DNA of 64,000 bases from Vombatus ursinus (taxonomy: Eukaryota > Chordata > Mammalia > Diprotodontia > Vombatidae), in the NCBI RefSeq assembly GCF_900497805.2, contig NW_020954588.1, positions 12,837,231 through 12,901,230 on the forward strand. The letters run 5' to 3'. Made by a program: the position numbers and the translations under genes. The notes beneath the pieces are model-generated. The model searched no databases. It was not told the origin of the DNA and saw only the letters and a list, made by a program, of their open reading frames with translations. Below, piece by piece: positions 46,240-57,379 of this stretch (its first letter is position 1; every line of letters starts with the position of its first letter).

Positions 46240-46350
46240 GTATTAAAATAATTTATTAATTATTCACCAAGCACTAAGTTCTAGATGAATAAATACAAAA
46301 GCAAAAGAAAAGAGTACTTGCAATCTAGAAGCTCATATTCTAACAAAATA
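46240..46350 (+). mobile_element. MAR-like SINE, 5' part
   Basis: 'ttattcaccaagcactaagt', 'acttgcaatctagaagctca' and 'ttctaacaaaatacatag'. A worn copy. Confidence 0.55.
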
Positions 46351-46354
46351 CATA

Positions 46355-46785
46355 GGGTATCAGTGGCCAGGGAGGATGACTTTGGTTTGAAAGGTTCTAC
46401 ATTTGAGTGCTATCATTGAGGTCAACCCCATCCAGGAAAAATGAAAGAGCAATTTGATTTGGGATCCTGGTTCCAAAACTGGAGGATTTTTGGGGGGGGG
46501 GTTGGAGGATGGAAGTATATAATAGTAATAGGCCCAGTTGCTATTGAGGAGGAGCCTGTCTATAAAGGAGGGGTAGTACTGAAGCATGGTTAGGGCTTTC
46601 CTGAATTAATGGTGTAGGAGAGGCAGTCACCAATCAGAAGAGTGGAGTTCTGGGCCATTTTTTCTATTGTGCCTGTTTTTTTTTTTTTCCAAGTAGGCAG
46701 TGAGGTTGTTGAAGAGAATGGGAAGGAGGAAATCAGTTATAATATTTGAAGGGCGCATAAACATATGGCCCCTTGGTCAGTGTAA
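46355..46785. other. Unassigned stretch
   Basis: Nothing recognised apart from G and T runs (46490-46502, 46676-46688). Confidence 0.4.
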
Positions 46786-46789
46786 CAGT

Positions 46790-47560
46790 ATCACAGAATC
46801 TCAGAATTAGAAGGAACTTTAGTGGTCACCTAGCTCAGTCTATGAGTGAAAAACAATCCACTCTACAATGCGCCTTTCAAGTAATCATTTAGCTTTCTCT
46901 TGAAAGTCTCTAGTGGAGGAAAATCTACTATCTCCTGTTGCAGCCCATTCTCCTTTGGGATAGCTATAATTATTAGCAGATTTTTTTTTCTTATATCACT
47001 TCTAAATCTGTCTCTTTATCACTTCCATACTTGGCTCCCTCTGGGACTAAGCAGGCGTCTAACTTCTCTTCCACTGGCAGCTTTTCAAGTACTTGTTGAC
47101 AACATCATGCCCCAACAAAGTCTTCTCTTCTCCAGGCTAAATATCCCCAGTTGCTTCAATCAATCCTCATCTGTCATGATCTCAAGATCCTTTACCATCC
47201 TAGTTACCCTCATCTGGAATCTCGCCAGCTAGTTTTTCTCCTTTTTAAATTGTGTATTCCCCAGAAATAAATCCAATACTGTAAATGTGCTATGACCAGG
47301 GCAGAGTATGAAGAGATTATCAACTCCTCCATGTTGGAAACTATACCTCTCTTAGTGCAGTTTAAGATAGCGTTAATTATTTTTGTCGTATCATTTTCTT
47401 GACTTCTGTTGACCTTTCAGTTCACTCAAACCCCTAGCTAATCTTTAGCTAAACTACTATTTAGCCATCCATCCCAATTTTTCAAATGGTGAAATAGCCT
47501 CCTTATACAAATGAAGTAAATGAGGCACAGAACAAAGAAACCACTTTTCTGATGCTTTTG
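46790..47560 (-). mobile_element. L3/CR1 LINE 3' part, long copy
   Basis: The plus strand carries the reverse of a CR1 terminus: 'gaaggaactttagtggtcac', 'cttgaaagtctctagtggag', 'gcagcccattctcctttggg', 'tcttctctactccagg'-type text seen as 'gtcttctcttctccaggcta', 'ctatgaccagggcagagtat' and 'agtgcagtttaagatagcgt'. About 770 bp, the longest CR1-clade piece here. The 110-codon plus-strand frame over it (46900-47232) is a by-product. Confidence 0.85.
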
Positions 47561-47564
47561 CTAG

Positions 47565-48035
47565 ACCCTGAATTTCCTCTCTTTTGGGCCAGTTCATTTT
47601 TTATCAGGCTTCCTTAAATGAATTAATGGAATAGAACAAAATTGCATTTAGCACAACCACTGTATAGCATTAGACAGGAATTTCAGATTATGTAAAACTA
47701 AGGGGTTCTGAGACACGACATTGGCCACCAGGCCAATCTGCTATATGGTAATCAGGAAGAGGATTCATCTTTGAACAAAGGCTTTAAAAAAGGGCCAAGT
47801 CTATAAGGCAGAGTGGAAAGCAAGCATATGTGCTATGAATAATGATGACAATAGTAAGTAGAAGAGCTAGGATTTATGTGTGCACAGTATGAGTCTGGAT
47901 TCTTTCATTTTCAGATGCACACATTGATAGGAGCCACCATGAAGACTATGAACAGACTTCTGCCATACTTACTTAAAAGACAGCTACAGACTCAAATGGA
48001 AGAACATGAAAGCAAAAGCTTTGAATTTGTCTTTT
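47565..48035. other. Unassigned stretch
   Basis: No repeat recognised. A small palindrome (attggcc-acc-aggccaat) lies near 47724-47741. Confidence 0.4.
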
Positions 48036-48039
48036 TCCT

Positions 48040-48407
48040 TTCTTAAGGGATATTTGGAATAGAGTTAAAATGGAACTCAGTTTGGATGAACTATTCACAC
48101 AAGGAAAACCAAGTGCATGAAAACTACTTGTTGTCCAGACCACGACGTGCAGTTAGTTAGACAATCGATAGAACTGGTGCATCAAGACCTATATCTTATG
48201 TAGACACTGTGGACAGATAATTAATTTTAATGCATCAGAGTTAAGCAGCAGGAGGAGAATGGACTGGATTAGATCGGAGGATTTGCCCAATGCTTTTCAT
48301 AACACCAAGATCACCGAAACAAGGCTAATCTTTTTAACACTGATGTTCTTATGATGTGGTATGATAGTGAATCATGGACTCTCACAGTTTGAAGAATTAC
48401 CATTTTC
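48040..48407 (+). mobile_element. RTE LINE fragment
   Basis: Pieces of the RTE polymerase C-terminal part: text like 'FTQGKPSACMKTTC' after 48087, then QSIELVHQDLYL, then ELSSRRRMDWIRSEDL (48240-48287) and NHGLSQFEELP near 48370. This is the region following the palm domain, not represented in order elsewhere except at 35.8-36.0 kb. Frames shift, so it is not coding. Confidence 0.6.
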
Positions 48408-48443
48408 CATTCTGTAAAGGACACCTTTGTCCTTTACAGAATG
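48408..48443. repeat. Perfect 16-bp stem hairpin
   Basis: 'cattctgtaaaggaca' (48408-48423), loop 'cctt', and its exact reverse complement (48428-48443). It lies at the downstream edge of the RTE fragment. Confidence 0.97.
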
Positions 48444-48476
48444 CTCACAATGGGCATAAGGAGGCTGTAATATATT

Positions 48477-48723
48477 GTGTTGTTATTCAGTTGTTTCAGT
48501 CTTGTCCAACTCTTTGTGACCCTATTTGGGTTTTCTTGATAAAGATACTGGAATGGTTTGCTATTTTCTTCCCCAGCTCATTTTACAAATGAAGAAACTG
48601 AGGCAAAGAGGGTTAAGTGACTTGCTAGAGTCTTGTAGCTAATAAGTGTCTGAGTCCTGATTTGAACTCAGGCCTTCTTGACTCCAGGCCCAGAACTCTT
48701 TTCATTGTACCACCTAGATGCCC
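48477..48723 (-). mobile_element. RTE-tailed SINE with near-perfect target duplication
   Basis: 'ttattcagttgtttcagtct', 'aactctttgtgaccctattt', 'tcattttacaaatgaagaaa' and the head near 'ttgtaccacctagatgcc'. The 12-mers ctgtaatatatt (48465-48476) and ctgtattatatt (48724-48735) flank it with one mismatch. Confidence 0.92.
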
Positions 48724-48849
48724 CTGTATTATATTACCAAGGAGGAATTCTGCAGGAGAATCTGAAGATTTTTCCTTCATCACCCACTCTGGGCGGTGAA
48801 TTGATGATTCTATGATTACCTAAGGGCATAATTAGTGGAAAATTCTTCA

Positions 48850-49015
48850 ATGTGTACTCAGAAGATCTGAGTTTGAATCGTCCCCAAGATTTGCTAACTG
48901 TGAGAACACATGTACTCCAATTAACCTCTCTGAGCCTCAATAGCTTTACCTGTAAAATGAAAAAAGTAACATTTGAACTATCAGCTCATAGTGTTAGGAC
49001 AACACTAATCGGTAA
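48850..49015 (+). mobile_element. tRNA-derived SINE
   Basis: 'gatctgagtttgaatcgtcc', 'ccaattaacctctctgagcc' and 'gctttacctgtaaaatgaaa'. Confidence 0.7.
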
Positions 49016-49169
49016 AGTTAAGTACTGTAGCAACGCAAACTCCTATATTGTCACAGAGAATCACACTCATGGTCTAGGTAGCCCAGTGTTCTGTATGAAA
49101 GAGACCTCAAGATATATTTTGCTGGCAAATAGTACAGTTGCCTATCTAGTGATATTTATAGAATGCAAA

Positions 49170-49425
49170 ATATGTATCTAGGTGGCATAGTCACCTTGGA
49201 GTCAGGAAGACCTGAGTTCAAATCCTACCTCAGACCAGCTATCCAACCCTAAACAAATAATACTTGTTTAAGTTTAGTTTTTGTTTAATTTCAGCTTTAC
49301 TTTCTTCATCTGTAAAATGGGGATAATAATAACATTTACCTGACAGAGTTGCTGCGTGGATCAAATGCGAGAACCTCTGCAAAGCCCTTTGCAAACCTTG
49401 AAGTGCTCTATATATTCTAGCTCTA
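49170..49425 (+). mobile_element. THER1/MIR3-type SINE
   Basis: 'gtatctaggtggcatagtca', 'cttggagtcaggaagacctg', 'ttcatctgtaaaatggggat', 'gtggatcaaatgcgagaacc' and 'gcaaaccttgaagtgctcta'. About 30 bp of extra T-rich sequence sits in the middle. Confidence 0.85.
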
Positions 49426-49469
49426 TAGATTGTCTTGACCATCCACAGCTGACTAGTTTAGTGCAGGGG

Positions 49470-49690
49470 GCACACAGTGGTATGATGAAAAGTACATTGT
49501 TCTTAGGGTCAGATGGTGGAGGTTCAAGGTGAAGATCAGCCATTTTTCACTGACTGAACTTGAACAAGTCTTTGTTTTTTCATTTTGGACCTTCAATTTC
49601 CTAACTTTTAAAAAGGTGGCAAACACTACTTGTATGACCTACTCCCACAAGATTGTTGTGGAGTCTAATACAGTGCTATGAAAATGTGAA
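49470..49690 (+). mobile_element. Old tRNA-derived/MIR-type SINE
   Basis: 'tggtatgatgaaaagtacat', 'gaacttgaacaagtctttgt', 'ccttcaatttcctaactttt' and 'gtctaatacagtgctatgaa' follow the general order. Confidence 0.55.
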
Positions 49691-49894
49691 GTCTTATGAT
49701 TTACCATCCATGGAATTATCTAAATTTAATGAGTTGAAAAATGAAAAACACCAGTGCTGGAATCCCTCCCCACCCGTCACCACTTCCTCAATTCTCTTCC
49801 TTGATGATTCCTTGGAAATTTCATGTAATAGTGGATGATGTTTCATTTCCAATCAGTTCCATTTTTTTGCTCAATGAAGTTTCCAGTATTAAGA

Positions 49895-50045
49895 AATCAA
49901 TATGTTATATTATATTATGTTATATTATATCATATATCATATATCTCATACCATATCATATTATATCTTTATTATATCATTACGTTATATTATACTGTAT
50001 TGTATTGTATTATATTGTATTATGCTATGTTATGTTATATATGTA
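49895..50045. repeat. (TATAT/TATG) low-complexity tract
   Basis: Degenerate A/T pentamers interspersed with G or C. Two tyrosine/isoleucine-rich plus frames run over it and are spurious. Confidence 0.9.
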
Positions 50046-50294
50046 TTGGTATAGGTATCTGATAAAATGAGGGTCTTTGCAGATAGTCAGCTTGGATTCA
50101 TGTCAACCTCAGTTGGATTGTACTAAAAAGGATGGGCAAATCTCCACATCTGAAGCCCTCCCTTCCAACTCCAAATTTACATGGGCTCTGTGCCACTGCT
50201 TTAGTACTTAAACATATACCGACTTGTGATATCTCTAATTAACCTGTTAAACTTTTCAAGTATCTTTTCTTTTGTTTTTGATTATATGTTGCCT

Positions 50295-50535
50295 GGAGAG
50301 AGCACTGACTTTGGATTCAGCAGACTTGGATTTGTGACTGTACTCTGTCCCTTACTAATTGTGAATTGTATTCAAGTTGACTAACTTCCCTGAGTCTCAC
50401 TTTCCTAAAATGGGAATAAATGGTACCCAGGCGCCCTGCGTCACAGGGCTTTGTTGGGCTCAAATGACAATGCATGTAATGTGTTTTGTAAACCATGAAA
50501 TACCAAGTAGATGTCAGCTAGTCTTCTATTCTACA
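50295..50535 (+). mobile_element. THER1/MIR3-type SINE
   Basis: 'gagagcactgactttggatt', 'aacttccctgagtctcactt', 'tgggctcaaatgacaatgca' and 'ttgtaaaccatgaaatacca'. Confidence 0.75.
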
Positions 50536-50539
50536 CAGC

Positions 50540-51200
50540 TCCCATAAAACACAGCATAATACAAGTAGTCAATAAATGATTGTTAAATAAAGAACCCCCA
50601 AAACTGTATTTATCTACATAATTTCCTTTTCAAAACTAATCTTCTTTATAACTTTGGGGAAGTCAATTCTTAAACAGACATTGTACCAAGTTATATGGAA
50701 AAGGAGTAATTTTTCTTTTCAAGGATAATCACACCATCTTGTTCAAGTTCAGAGCTGAAGCAAACATTTCCCTACTGACTCTGGATGCTCAGACATGCCT
50801 TCCCTTACCCAGATAAGGAATGGAGCTGATTCGAATCAAATGGACTCACTTCCCCTAATGCATCCATACATCACATCTGCGATAATCTCTTTCTTCCTTA
50901 TTAACTTTTAACAGGTGGGCCAGCATCTTAGCTCAGTGTTAGCCTTATTCTACTGCTGTGTGACAATTCCCAGTTTAAATCCCCAACCACTTAGGAAGGA
51001 GGAATACAGAAGCAAGGTGTAATAGGGGCAGTTTAGAGCTAACTTTTTCCAGTAGGATGACCCCTTTTTAAGGTCAAATATGTATATAATCCCTCATGTA
51101 ATAGTAGTTATTCTCAGTGTTTGTTGATTAATAAAACACAAAGTGACAGAAAGCAATTGGAGATTCAATATGCTTTAAAATAAACTTGTATTTAATTAGT
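50540..51200. other. Unassigned stretch
   Basis: Nothing recognised. 51030-51150 could pair with 51540-51600 ('ggttgggaaccattgat') as the two ends of a hAT-like element split by the next SINE, but this is weak. Confidence 0.3.
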
Positions 51201-51205
51201 CATAA

Positions 51206-51455
51206 TGGGGGCAGCTAGGATAGTGCAGTGGATAGAGCGCCAGACCTGGAATTAGCAAGACCTAAATTCAAATCTAAACTCAGACACTTACTAGCTGCGT
51301 GATTCTGTACAAGTCACTTAACTTGATTTGACTCAGTTTCCTCATCTGTAAAATGAGTTGGAGAAGGATATGGCAAACCACTCCAATATCTCTGCCAAGA
51401 AAACCCCAAATGGAATCACAAAGAGTTGGAAACTACTAAAGAACACCAACTACAT
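51206..51455 (+). mobile_element. RTE-tailed SINE, near full length
   Basis: 'gggggcagctaggatagtgc', 'gagcgccagacctggaatta', 'cctcatctgtaaaatgagtt' and 'aaatggaatcacaaagagtt' to an A/C-rich end. Confidence 0.92.
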
Positions 51456-51709
51456 TTTTTTTTTGAAAAAAGAGGTATATGAAAAATATTTAGTCAAAAG
51501 ATTATATGTTTATAAAATTGTGGATTCCAAAACCTCTTTCGATAAATAACTCATTGGCTCACTTATGGGTCTGCAGCTTCAAGGTTGGGAACCATTGATG
51601 ATATAATCCTAGTCTCTAACTCTTTGGCTACCTTAATTGACACAGTGAAGGAAGTCTCTGAAATACCTTCCAACTTTAATGATTTTAATAGTTGATAGAA
51701 GGCTGATTA

Positions 51710-51860
51710 TCTACCCTGCTCTTCAGGCCTCTATGAAGCCTTTCATGAACATCCCAACCAGAAATGACCTTTCTGTCCCCTGACTTGTTATGACAGGTAT
51801 TACTTATACTACTCAATTAGCACTCCTTATCCAGGAAGTCTATACACTCCCAACCTACTT
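51710..51860 (+). mobile_element. L2 LINE fragment
   Basis: 'ctatgaagcctttcatgaac', 'cagaaatgacctttctgtcc' and 'tactactcaattagcactcc' match the portion before the L2 terminus. Confidence 0.55.
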
Positions 51861-51864
51861 CTCC

Positions 51865-53440
51865 AGTGAGAATGATCTCTCTGGCGAGAGACCAATGACC
51901 ATCAAGAAGTCTACTTTCTTTCCTTATACTCAGAACAAATCTGAGGAAGGGTGATAGGGATATTGTGATATGTTAGAGAAAATCTTTATCCTAAACCAGG
52001 GTAGCATTTAAATATGGAAACCTTGGAAAACAAAAGGAGACAATAGCACACGAGAGATAGACTGTAGGCCATGTTCTCATTGAAAAGCCTCGTGATAGGA
52101 AGAAAGGAGAAAAAAACTAGTAGAAAGTCTTATGGGAATGAAAAGCCCTCACAAAAGAAAAAACACGTTTGCTCCCTTAAACATATCTTGTAATTGCAAA
52201 TGTTAGTATTGGAGATATTTAAAAGTGTTATATTTTTGTTGTTATTGAAGGAATAAAAAGGATATAAATGAAGAAGAAAAAAACATGTATTTATTTTAAA
52301 AAATTCTTTTGTCCTTTTGTCCCATGGGAAAAAATGATCTGAAGGCTATAAGGAGACCCATTTCCCACACACCAGTCCAGCTGCTATGGCATATGCTGAT
52401 ATTTAAAAGCTCTCTAAAATTTGGTTGAAATATTGATTCTTCAGTTCTTCTAAGGAAGGATATTGTGGGCTTAGAAGGTAGTAATGCCTTCATAGCAATA
52501 CAATCTGAAGTGTGTTTTCCAAATATAAAACATAAGAAGACAGCTTCTGTTGGTACTAAGTAGCATATAAGAAATTGAAATGCTTCTGGATGAGAGGACA
52601 TTTTTGTCCAGGGATATTATTTATTTATTTTACCCCTTTTGCCATCTTGTATAATGTCTAGAGTAAAAACTATTACATAAGAGAGCTATCACCCATTTGG
52701 TGGAAAATATTTGCATTTTCAAATAATCAAGAAACAACATGATATATGAACACAACTTCTAAAATAAGAGTCTTAGCCTAACTCTTTCAAAGAGCTTTCA
52801 TTTTGCTGGGGTAATAAAATGTCATTCTTCATTAATCTATCCCATCCTTTATATTGCACCTGGTATGGGTAGTACAATTTCTTAGGAAAAGTTACTTTCT
52901 GTAACTAATGATAGGCTAAAATCTTGACCAAGTCCTTAAACTCAATGCCAGACATTTTTCTTTGTCCATTTCAATGTATCTTCTACCTTTCCAGGAATAA
53001 TTCTGATCGATTCTGGCAACAAATATGTAATGAATAATATCTTTAGGCTTTGGGGATGATCATTAAGAAATGTGTTTTACGCAAAATCGAAAACTTAGAT
53101 TTAAGAACATGATGTGGCTCTGGAAATGTAGCAAAAAAAAATAATGGAATGGCATTTGTAATCTTGGCATAGGAAAAAATGTTTATATGCCAATGAAAAG
53201 TCCTTGGCTTTAGCAGTGCAGTACTGGTCACCATTCAACACCCTCCCCTCCCCTAAAAAGGGGATGATGGGAAAAGGGGTAGAAAGTTCAAAATCACCCA
53301 AGGTTATTAGAGAGTTATGAGGCAAGATATTTTCTTCCTTAGTTTGCTTTGTCATCAGAATTTGGCTTGGGTGTTTTTGTTTTTGTTTTTGTTTTTGTTT
53401 TTTTTCCATTCCCTCCCCGGTCCTGGAACATACAAAACAA
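51865..53440. other. Unassigned stretch, repeat-poor
   Basis: No interspersed repeat recognised. The open frames present (52296-52601 minus, 101 codons; 53043-53409 minus) lack recognisable domains. A (GTTTTT)n run lies at 53371-53402. Confidence 0.35.
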
Positions 53441-53780
53441 TACAGTGGATTTTTAAAAGGTCACTTCACATTGAAGTGGCGACATATTAAACTGAAGGAA
53501 CATTTCCTAGCTCAGGGTGACTTCCTTCTGAAAGGCCACCAGAAAAGACAAAACAGGTTAAAGATTGTTAACCTCAATTAGCATTTTATGCCTTTGTAAT
53601 GCTTTACTGTTGGAGCCTAAACGCCATCATTTTTAAGCCCAGCTTTGTGTGTGGATTTCTTCATTTATTTTTCAAAAGCAATGCTTCAGAAAAAAGAAGA
53701 TTATTTCCAGGAACATTATAAATCATATATTATTATTCCAAGAAAATTAACTAAATCCAGAACCAGGTCAGTCTTTCAAG
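53441..53780. other. Repeat-free block, possible conserved non-coding element
   Basis: Contains closely spaced homeodomain- and octamer-like words ('ctcaattagcattttatgcc', 'ttaaagattgttaacctcaa') in sequence free of repeats. No coding signal. Function is inference from composition only. Confidence 0.25.
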
Positions 53781-53784
53781 TAAA

Positions 53785-55610
53785 TATGAGTTTAGTATTG
53801 TTTAAATATGTAGAGAAATGAGTTTTATAAATTATTTGCCTTTTTTACATGCGATATACATATTACGGTATGGATATTATTTTACCGATAGACTGTAACT
53901 AAATACTCAGGCACTTCAAAGGGACTTTTGAGTGGATAGACTCCGATAGCTCCTTTTTTAACCATTAGAGTTCCCACTATTAATACAATTGCCAAGAAAG
54001 GGGCAAATCTGATTGTGGAGTCATGTGCACTAACAAGGAAAAATAAACATTTTTTTTACAGAACTAGAAAAATTTTAATTTAAGATCAATCAAAAAGTTA
54101 ATCCTATATCCTTGCCAAATAAGCAGAAAAATTTCCAAATTAGAAGTGGGAGGGCCTGCCAACTGGCAGATGTAAGTAGGTATTCTGATACCTATGCATT
54201 TAATTACCTTCAGGGGTGATACAACAGCTTCTGAGGAGTGAGTTCTGAGAGAGTGGGTCAAAGCCCAGCAGGTACTTGGGCATTAGAGGGGCACCAGACC
54301 ATCGCTGAAAGATGTTCTAAGAATATCTGCACATGGGGGTTGGGTGGGGGGGGGTGGGAAAGAGTAGGAAAAGGTTTGTGAAATCTGATTTAAAAGATAT
54401 GCTCCATCTTTTTAAACTTCTAGCCCTGATATATAACCATCCTGATGACACAGCTATGTTTCCCTATTGTCCTATATAAGCAACATATATAGCAATGAAA
54501 GAAAATAATGATTCAAGTCTCACAATTCAAAACATGATGGTTTTTCCCCCCTCATTTTACTCCACCCTCCTGCAGAGCTGCTATAAGTATGGATCTCCCT
54601 TTGAAGTCAGCTTGCATCATCTTTGAAGGTATATAAAGCAAAAAGGAGAAATGGCCTGGCGGCTTTGCTCAAAACGAGCTGTTCGGAGCATTCCAATTCT
54701 TGCCCGACCAACTGCCCTTCAGTCTCTGGCTACAGTCACTCTTTGCAGCAGTTACCAAGGAGTTAGCAGGAGTGACACTTTAGGGACCAGGTTTGGATTG
54801 ATCTTTACTAAAGAAATATGGACACTATAGATTCCCAGCTCTGAACTGGGCTTGTCCTTGAGTCCGTTACATGTTTTATTCCATTTGCAGAATGGGGTAA
54901 GCTCTGACTGACAGTGTACCCACAGAGATGAAACCACTTTATTAAGAGAAAATACTTTTCCTAATTTTTTTTTTGGTTAGGTAAGAGGTACCTTGCTCTA
55001 AGGACATGGTCTACTTTTCCCTAATTATTCACATGCCTTTCTCCCTTGTTATTATAATCCCTCTTCGTGACTTCAGTGTGACCCTGGGTTCTTACAGGAT
55101 ATGCCAATGGAATATAGGTTCTGTCAGATCCTACCAAGCTGGCAGTACTTTGAGTACAGCCCCAGCAACAGATCAACCTAGCTAAATTTGGAGAGGCTAA
55201 TCACCAGATGGTCGACCACTAGGTGATTTTTTTTCCTTTTTTTTTTTTTTTGCCCTTGTAACACATCAAAATGGTCTACTAAGGCATCCAAAGATTGTGA
55301 TCTATCTTGGAAAGGGTACCTACCACAATCACATCATAGAATCTGGTAGTATTAGGGTATGAAGATGCCCAATATAGAGATAAATAGAAAGCCAGCCCCC
55401 CTGCCCATTGAAAGAACAAAAAAATTCCTGACCTGTAAGGAAGATGATACATTTAAATGAATGGTACATAGCTAATACATGACATTATTAAACAGCATGT
55501 TTTACTCTATTAAAATCGCTGTTAGAATCTCTACATGAAATTATTAAAATAGGTTTAAAATACCTGAGAGATTAGATGAAATATCATTTTGGAGAATCAT
55601 AATAGACAAT
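53785..55610. other. Unassigned stretch, repeat-poor
   Basis: No interspersed repeat family seen. Includes the TATA-like site at 54629 and a T-run near 55229-55251. Confidence 0.35.
54629..54638 (+). promoter_or_regulatory. TATA-box-like site, unproven promoter
   Basis: 'gtatataaag' matches a TATA box. A 59-codon frame opens at the ATG at 54651 (MAWRLCSKRAVRSIPILARP), with an arginine-rich start, but this ATG is only about 20 bp below the box, too close to be in a transcript started from it. Chance match is the default view. Confidence 0.12.
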
Positions 55611-55614
55611 TTTG

Positions 55615-55905
55615 TAAATCCCATTATGATGTAGTGGTAACTCTGAATTGTGTCAGGAGATTTGGATTCTAGGCTCTGCCATCCAGCTGGTATCAATGTT
55701 CATAAACATGTTAAATTCACATACATTTTCTTATCATGTGACCTTTCTAATTTAGGCAAGGAAAAAGATGAAAACTCTCTCTGATCTTAAGTAGATTTCA
55801 CTAGATTTATATAAACACTAATGTTCCATTTTTAAATTTGAAGGACTTTATATAAGGTGATCTCTAGGCTTCCTCCCACCTCTCAAATTTTATGATTCAA
55901 TGTAA
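55615..55905 (+). mobile_element. tRNA-derived SINE with internal insert
   Basis: 'tcaggagatttggattctag', 'gctctgccatccagctggta' and the end 'ggtgatctctaggcttcctc', 'tcaaattttatgattcaatg'. Confidence 0.6.
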
Positions 55906-55974
55906 TTCTATTGCTTGTTAGATTTTCTCATTGGTATAACTTTGTTCAATGATTCTTTGTACAATGATTATTAA

Positions 55975-56140
55975 TATCAAGTGAGGAATAAAACAGAAAT
56001 GTTTGCTCATCAAAAGTGTTTGCCACCATCATGGAGGATATCCAGTGAATAGTCCAAATGAAGGATGTATTATTCACCAGAGATATTCACCATAGAGGTA
56101 TTCCAGATACTCTTATTCATCTGTGGAATTTATCTATTAA
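55975..56140 (+). mobile_element. RTE LINE fragment
   Basis: Aligns base by base in places with 35618-35760: 'gtgaggaataaaacagaaat', 'ccaccatcatggaggatatc' and 'ccagatactcttattcatct' mirror 'gtgaggaataaaagtaagag' to 'ccagatactgttatttgtgg'. It covers the segment just before and at the FADD position. Confidence 0.65.
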
Positions 56141-56144
56141 ATTT

Positions 56145-56345
56145 GAAAGAAAGAATGGCACAATGGATAACATATTGTACGTGGAGTTAGGAAAGTCTGG
56201 ATTCAACTCCTGTCTTAGACACTTAATAACTGTGTGACTTTAAGAAAGTTAAATTCTTTGTGCCTCAGTTTCCTCATCTGTAAAATCAAGAGGATGGACT
56301 CTGTCCCTTCAAAAGTCCCTTCCAGTGCTGAATTTATGATTCTAG
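56145..56345 (+). mobile_element. tRNA-derived SINE ending 'aaagtcccttccagtgct'
   Basis: 'aatggcacaatggataacat', 'gtctggattcaactcctgtc', 'cctcagtttcctcatctgta' and 'ccagtgctgaatttatgatt'. A good copy. Confidence 0.85.
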
Positions 56346-56384
56346 GATACAAAACTTAGCTACTCTATCACACTGACTCAAGCT

Positions 56385-56640
56385 GAGCTTAGTGTCTACT
56401 AAGACCCCCAGGTTTTTTTAGGTGAACTAGTTTTGCCAAACCCATATTCAATTTGTAAAGTTAATTTTTGAAATTAATACTATAATAATTAAAATTAATA
56501 AAAATAATAAAATTAAAAATAAAATCCCTATTATATTGCATCCTTGATTCTCAACTTCATTATCCTAGTTATCCAGTGTATTAAAAATCCATCCCAACTT
56601 ACTGTCATCTTCGAATCTGACAAATACATCACCAATGCTT
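56385..56640 (-). mobile_element. L3/CR1 LINE fragment
   Basis: The plus strand reads 'gtctactaagacccccaggt', then after an AT-rich insert 'tatcctagttatccagtgta', 'cccaacttactgtcatcttc' and 'aatctgacaaatacatcacc', the reverse of the CR1 region that lies next to that seen at 47.4 kb. Confidence 0.65.
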
Positions 56641-56729
56641 CAACTATAAAATTACAGGGTTGTAATTGATCTTGAAGTTCTTTTTCAGCTGTAACATTCT
56701 ATAGAGGTATAAGAACTGGATGTGTGCTT

Positions 56730-56935
56730 TGATGGTGCATGGAACTCCTGACTTTCTCAGTTTCCTCATGCAGATGAGTCCCTTCTCCAAAACTTAGCAT
56801 CTTGTGAAGTACTGGGAGGTGAAGGGATTCATCCAGAGCCACAGAACTAGTAGTTGTCAGAGGGAGGACTTGAACCCAGGCCTTCTTGTTCTTGAGATTG
56901 ATTATCCACTCACTAGGCCATGCTTTGGAGATTCT
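56730..56935 (-). mobile_element. THER2/MON- or MIR-type SINE
   Basis: 'ggtgaagggattcatccaga', 'gtagttgtcagagggaggac', 'ttgaacccaggccttcttgt' and 'tatccactcactaggccatg' run as on the minus strand of the family. Confidence 0.7.
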
Positions 56936-56979
56936 GTATGCTCCTAATAATTCTTTCTTGTTCTACAGTTGTATCATGC

Positions 56980-57330
56980 TGAAAGTAAAGGAGACCCAGA
57001 TTTGGAGTTGGAAGATTTGAGTTTGATTCTTGCTTTTGCTCCTGATTACCTGTATGACCTCGAGCATAGTGGGAAAGACAGTAAACATAGCATCCAAAGA
57101 TTTCTATTCACATTGTGGCTGTGCCCCTGAATACCTATTTAACATTGGTCAAATCATTTCCTTTTGATGAATCTCCATTTTCTCATCTGTGAAATGAGCA
57201 CATTGGGTTAAAGCCCTGCTCTCAAGTAATTTATTTTCTCAGGGCCTTTATTTTCCTTATCTGTAAATCAAGTGACTTGGATGCAGTGATTTCTAAGGCC
57301 CCTTCCAGCTCAAGATGCTTAAATCTCAGT
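56980..57330 (+). mobile_element. tRNA-derived SINE interrupted by a second SINE
   Basis: Outer element: 'agatttggagttggaagatt' to 'cctgtatgacctcgagca', resumed at about 57232 with 'atttattttctcagggcctt', 'ttccttatctgtaaatcaag' and 'aaggccccttccagctcaag'. Inner element, about 57066-57230: 'gatttctattcacattgtgg' to 'tctcatctgtgaaatgagca'. Both plus strand. Confidence 0.65.
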
Positions 57331-57379
57331 TGAACTCTCCAGTGCAATGACAGACATTCTATTAGTCCCATTCCACTAT

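Noticed and set aside
46900-47232. 110-codon plus-strand frame with a hydrophobic start
   Set aside because: It is the reverse strand of an L3/CR1 terminus, and its apparent membrane segment comes from repeat text.
51030-51600. Possible hAT element split by a SINE, from 'ggttgggaacc' at its right edge
   Set aside because: No matching left terminus or 8-bp duplication was found.
52296-52601. 101-codon minus-strand frame
   Set aside because: No domain, no homologous text recognised and AT-rich surroundings.
54629-54830. TATA box plus a 59-codon frame with a mitochondrial-presequence look
   Set aside because: The ATG is too close to the TATA box to be in a transcript from it, and the frame ends without a convincing splice donor. 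Kept only as a low-confidence site.
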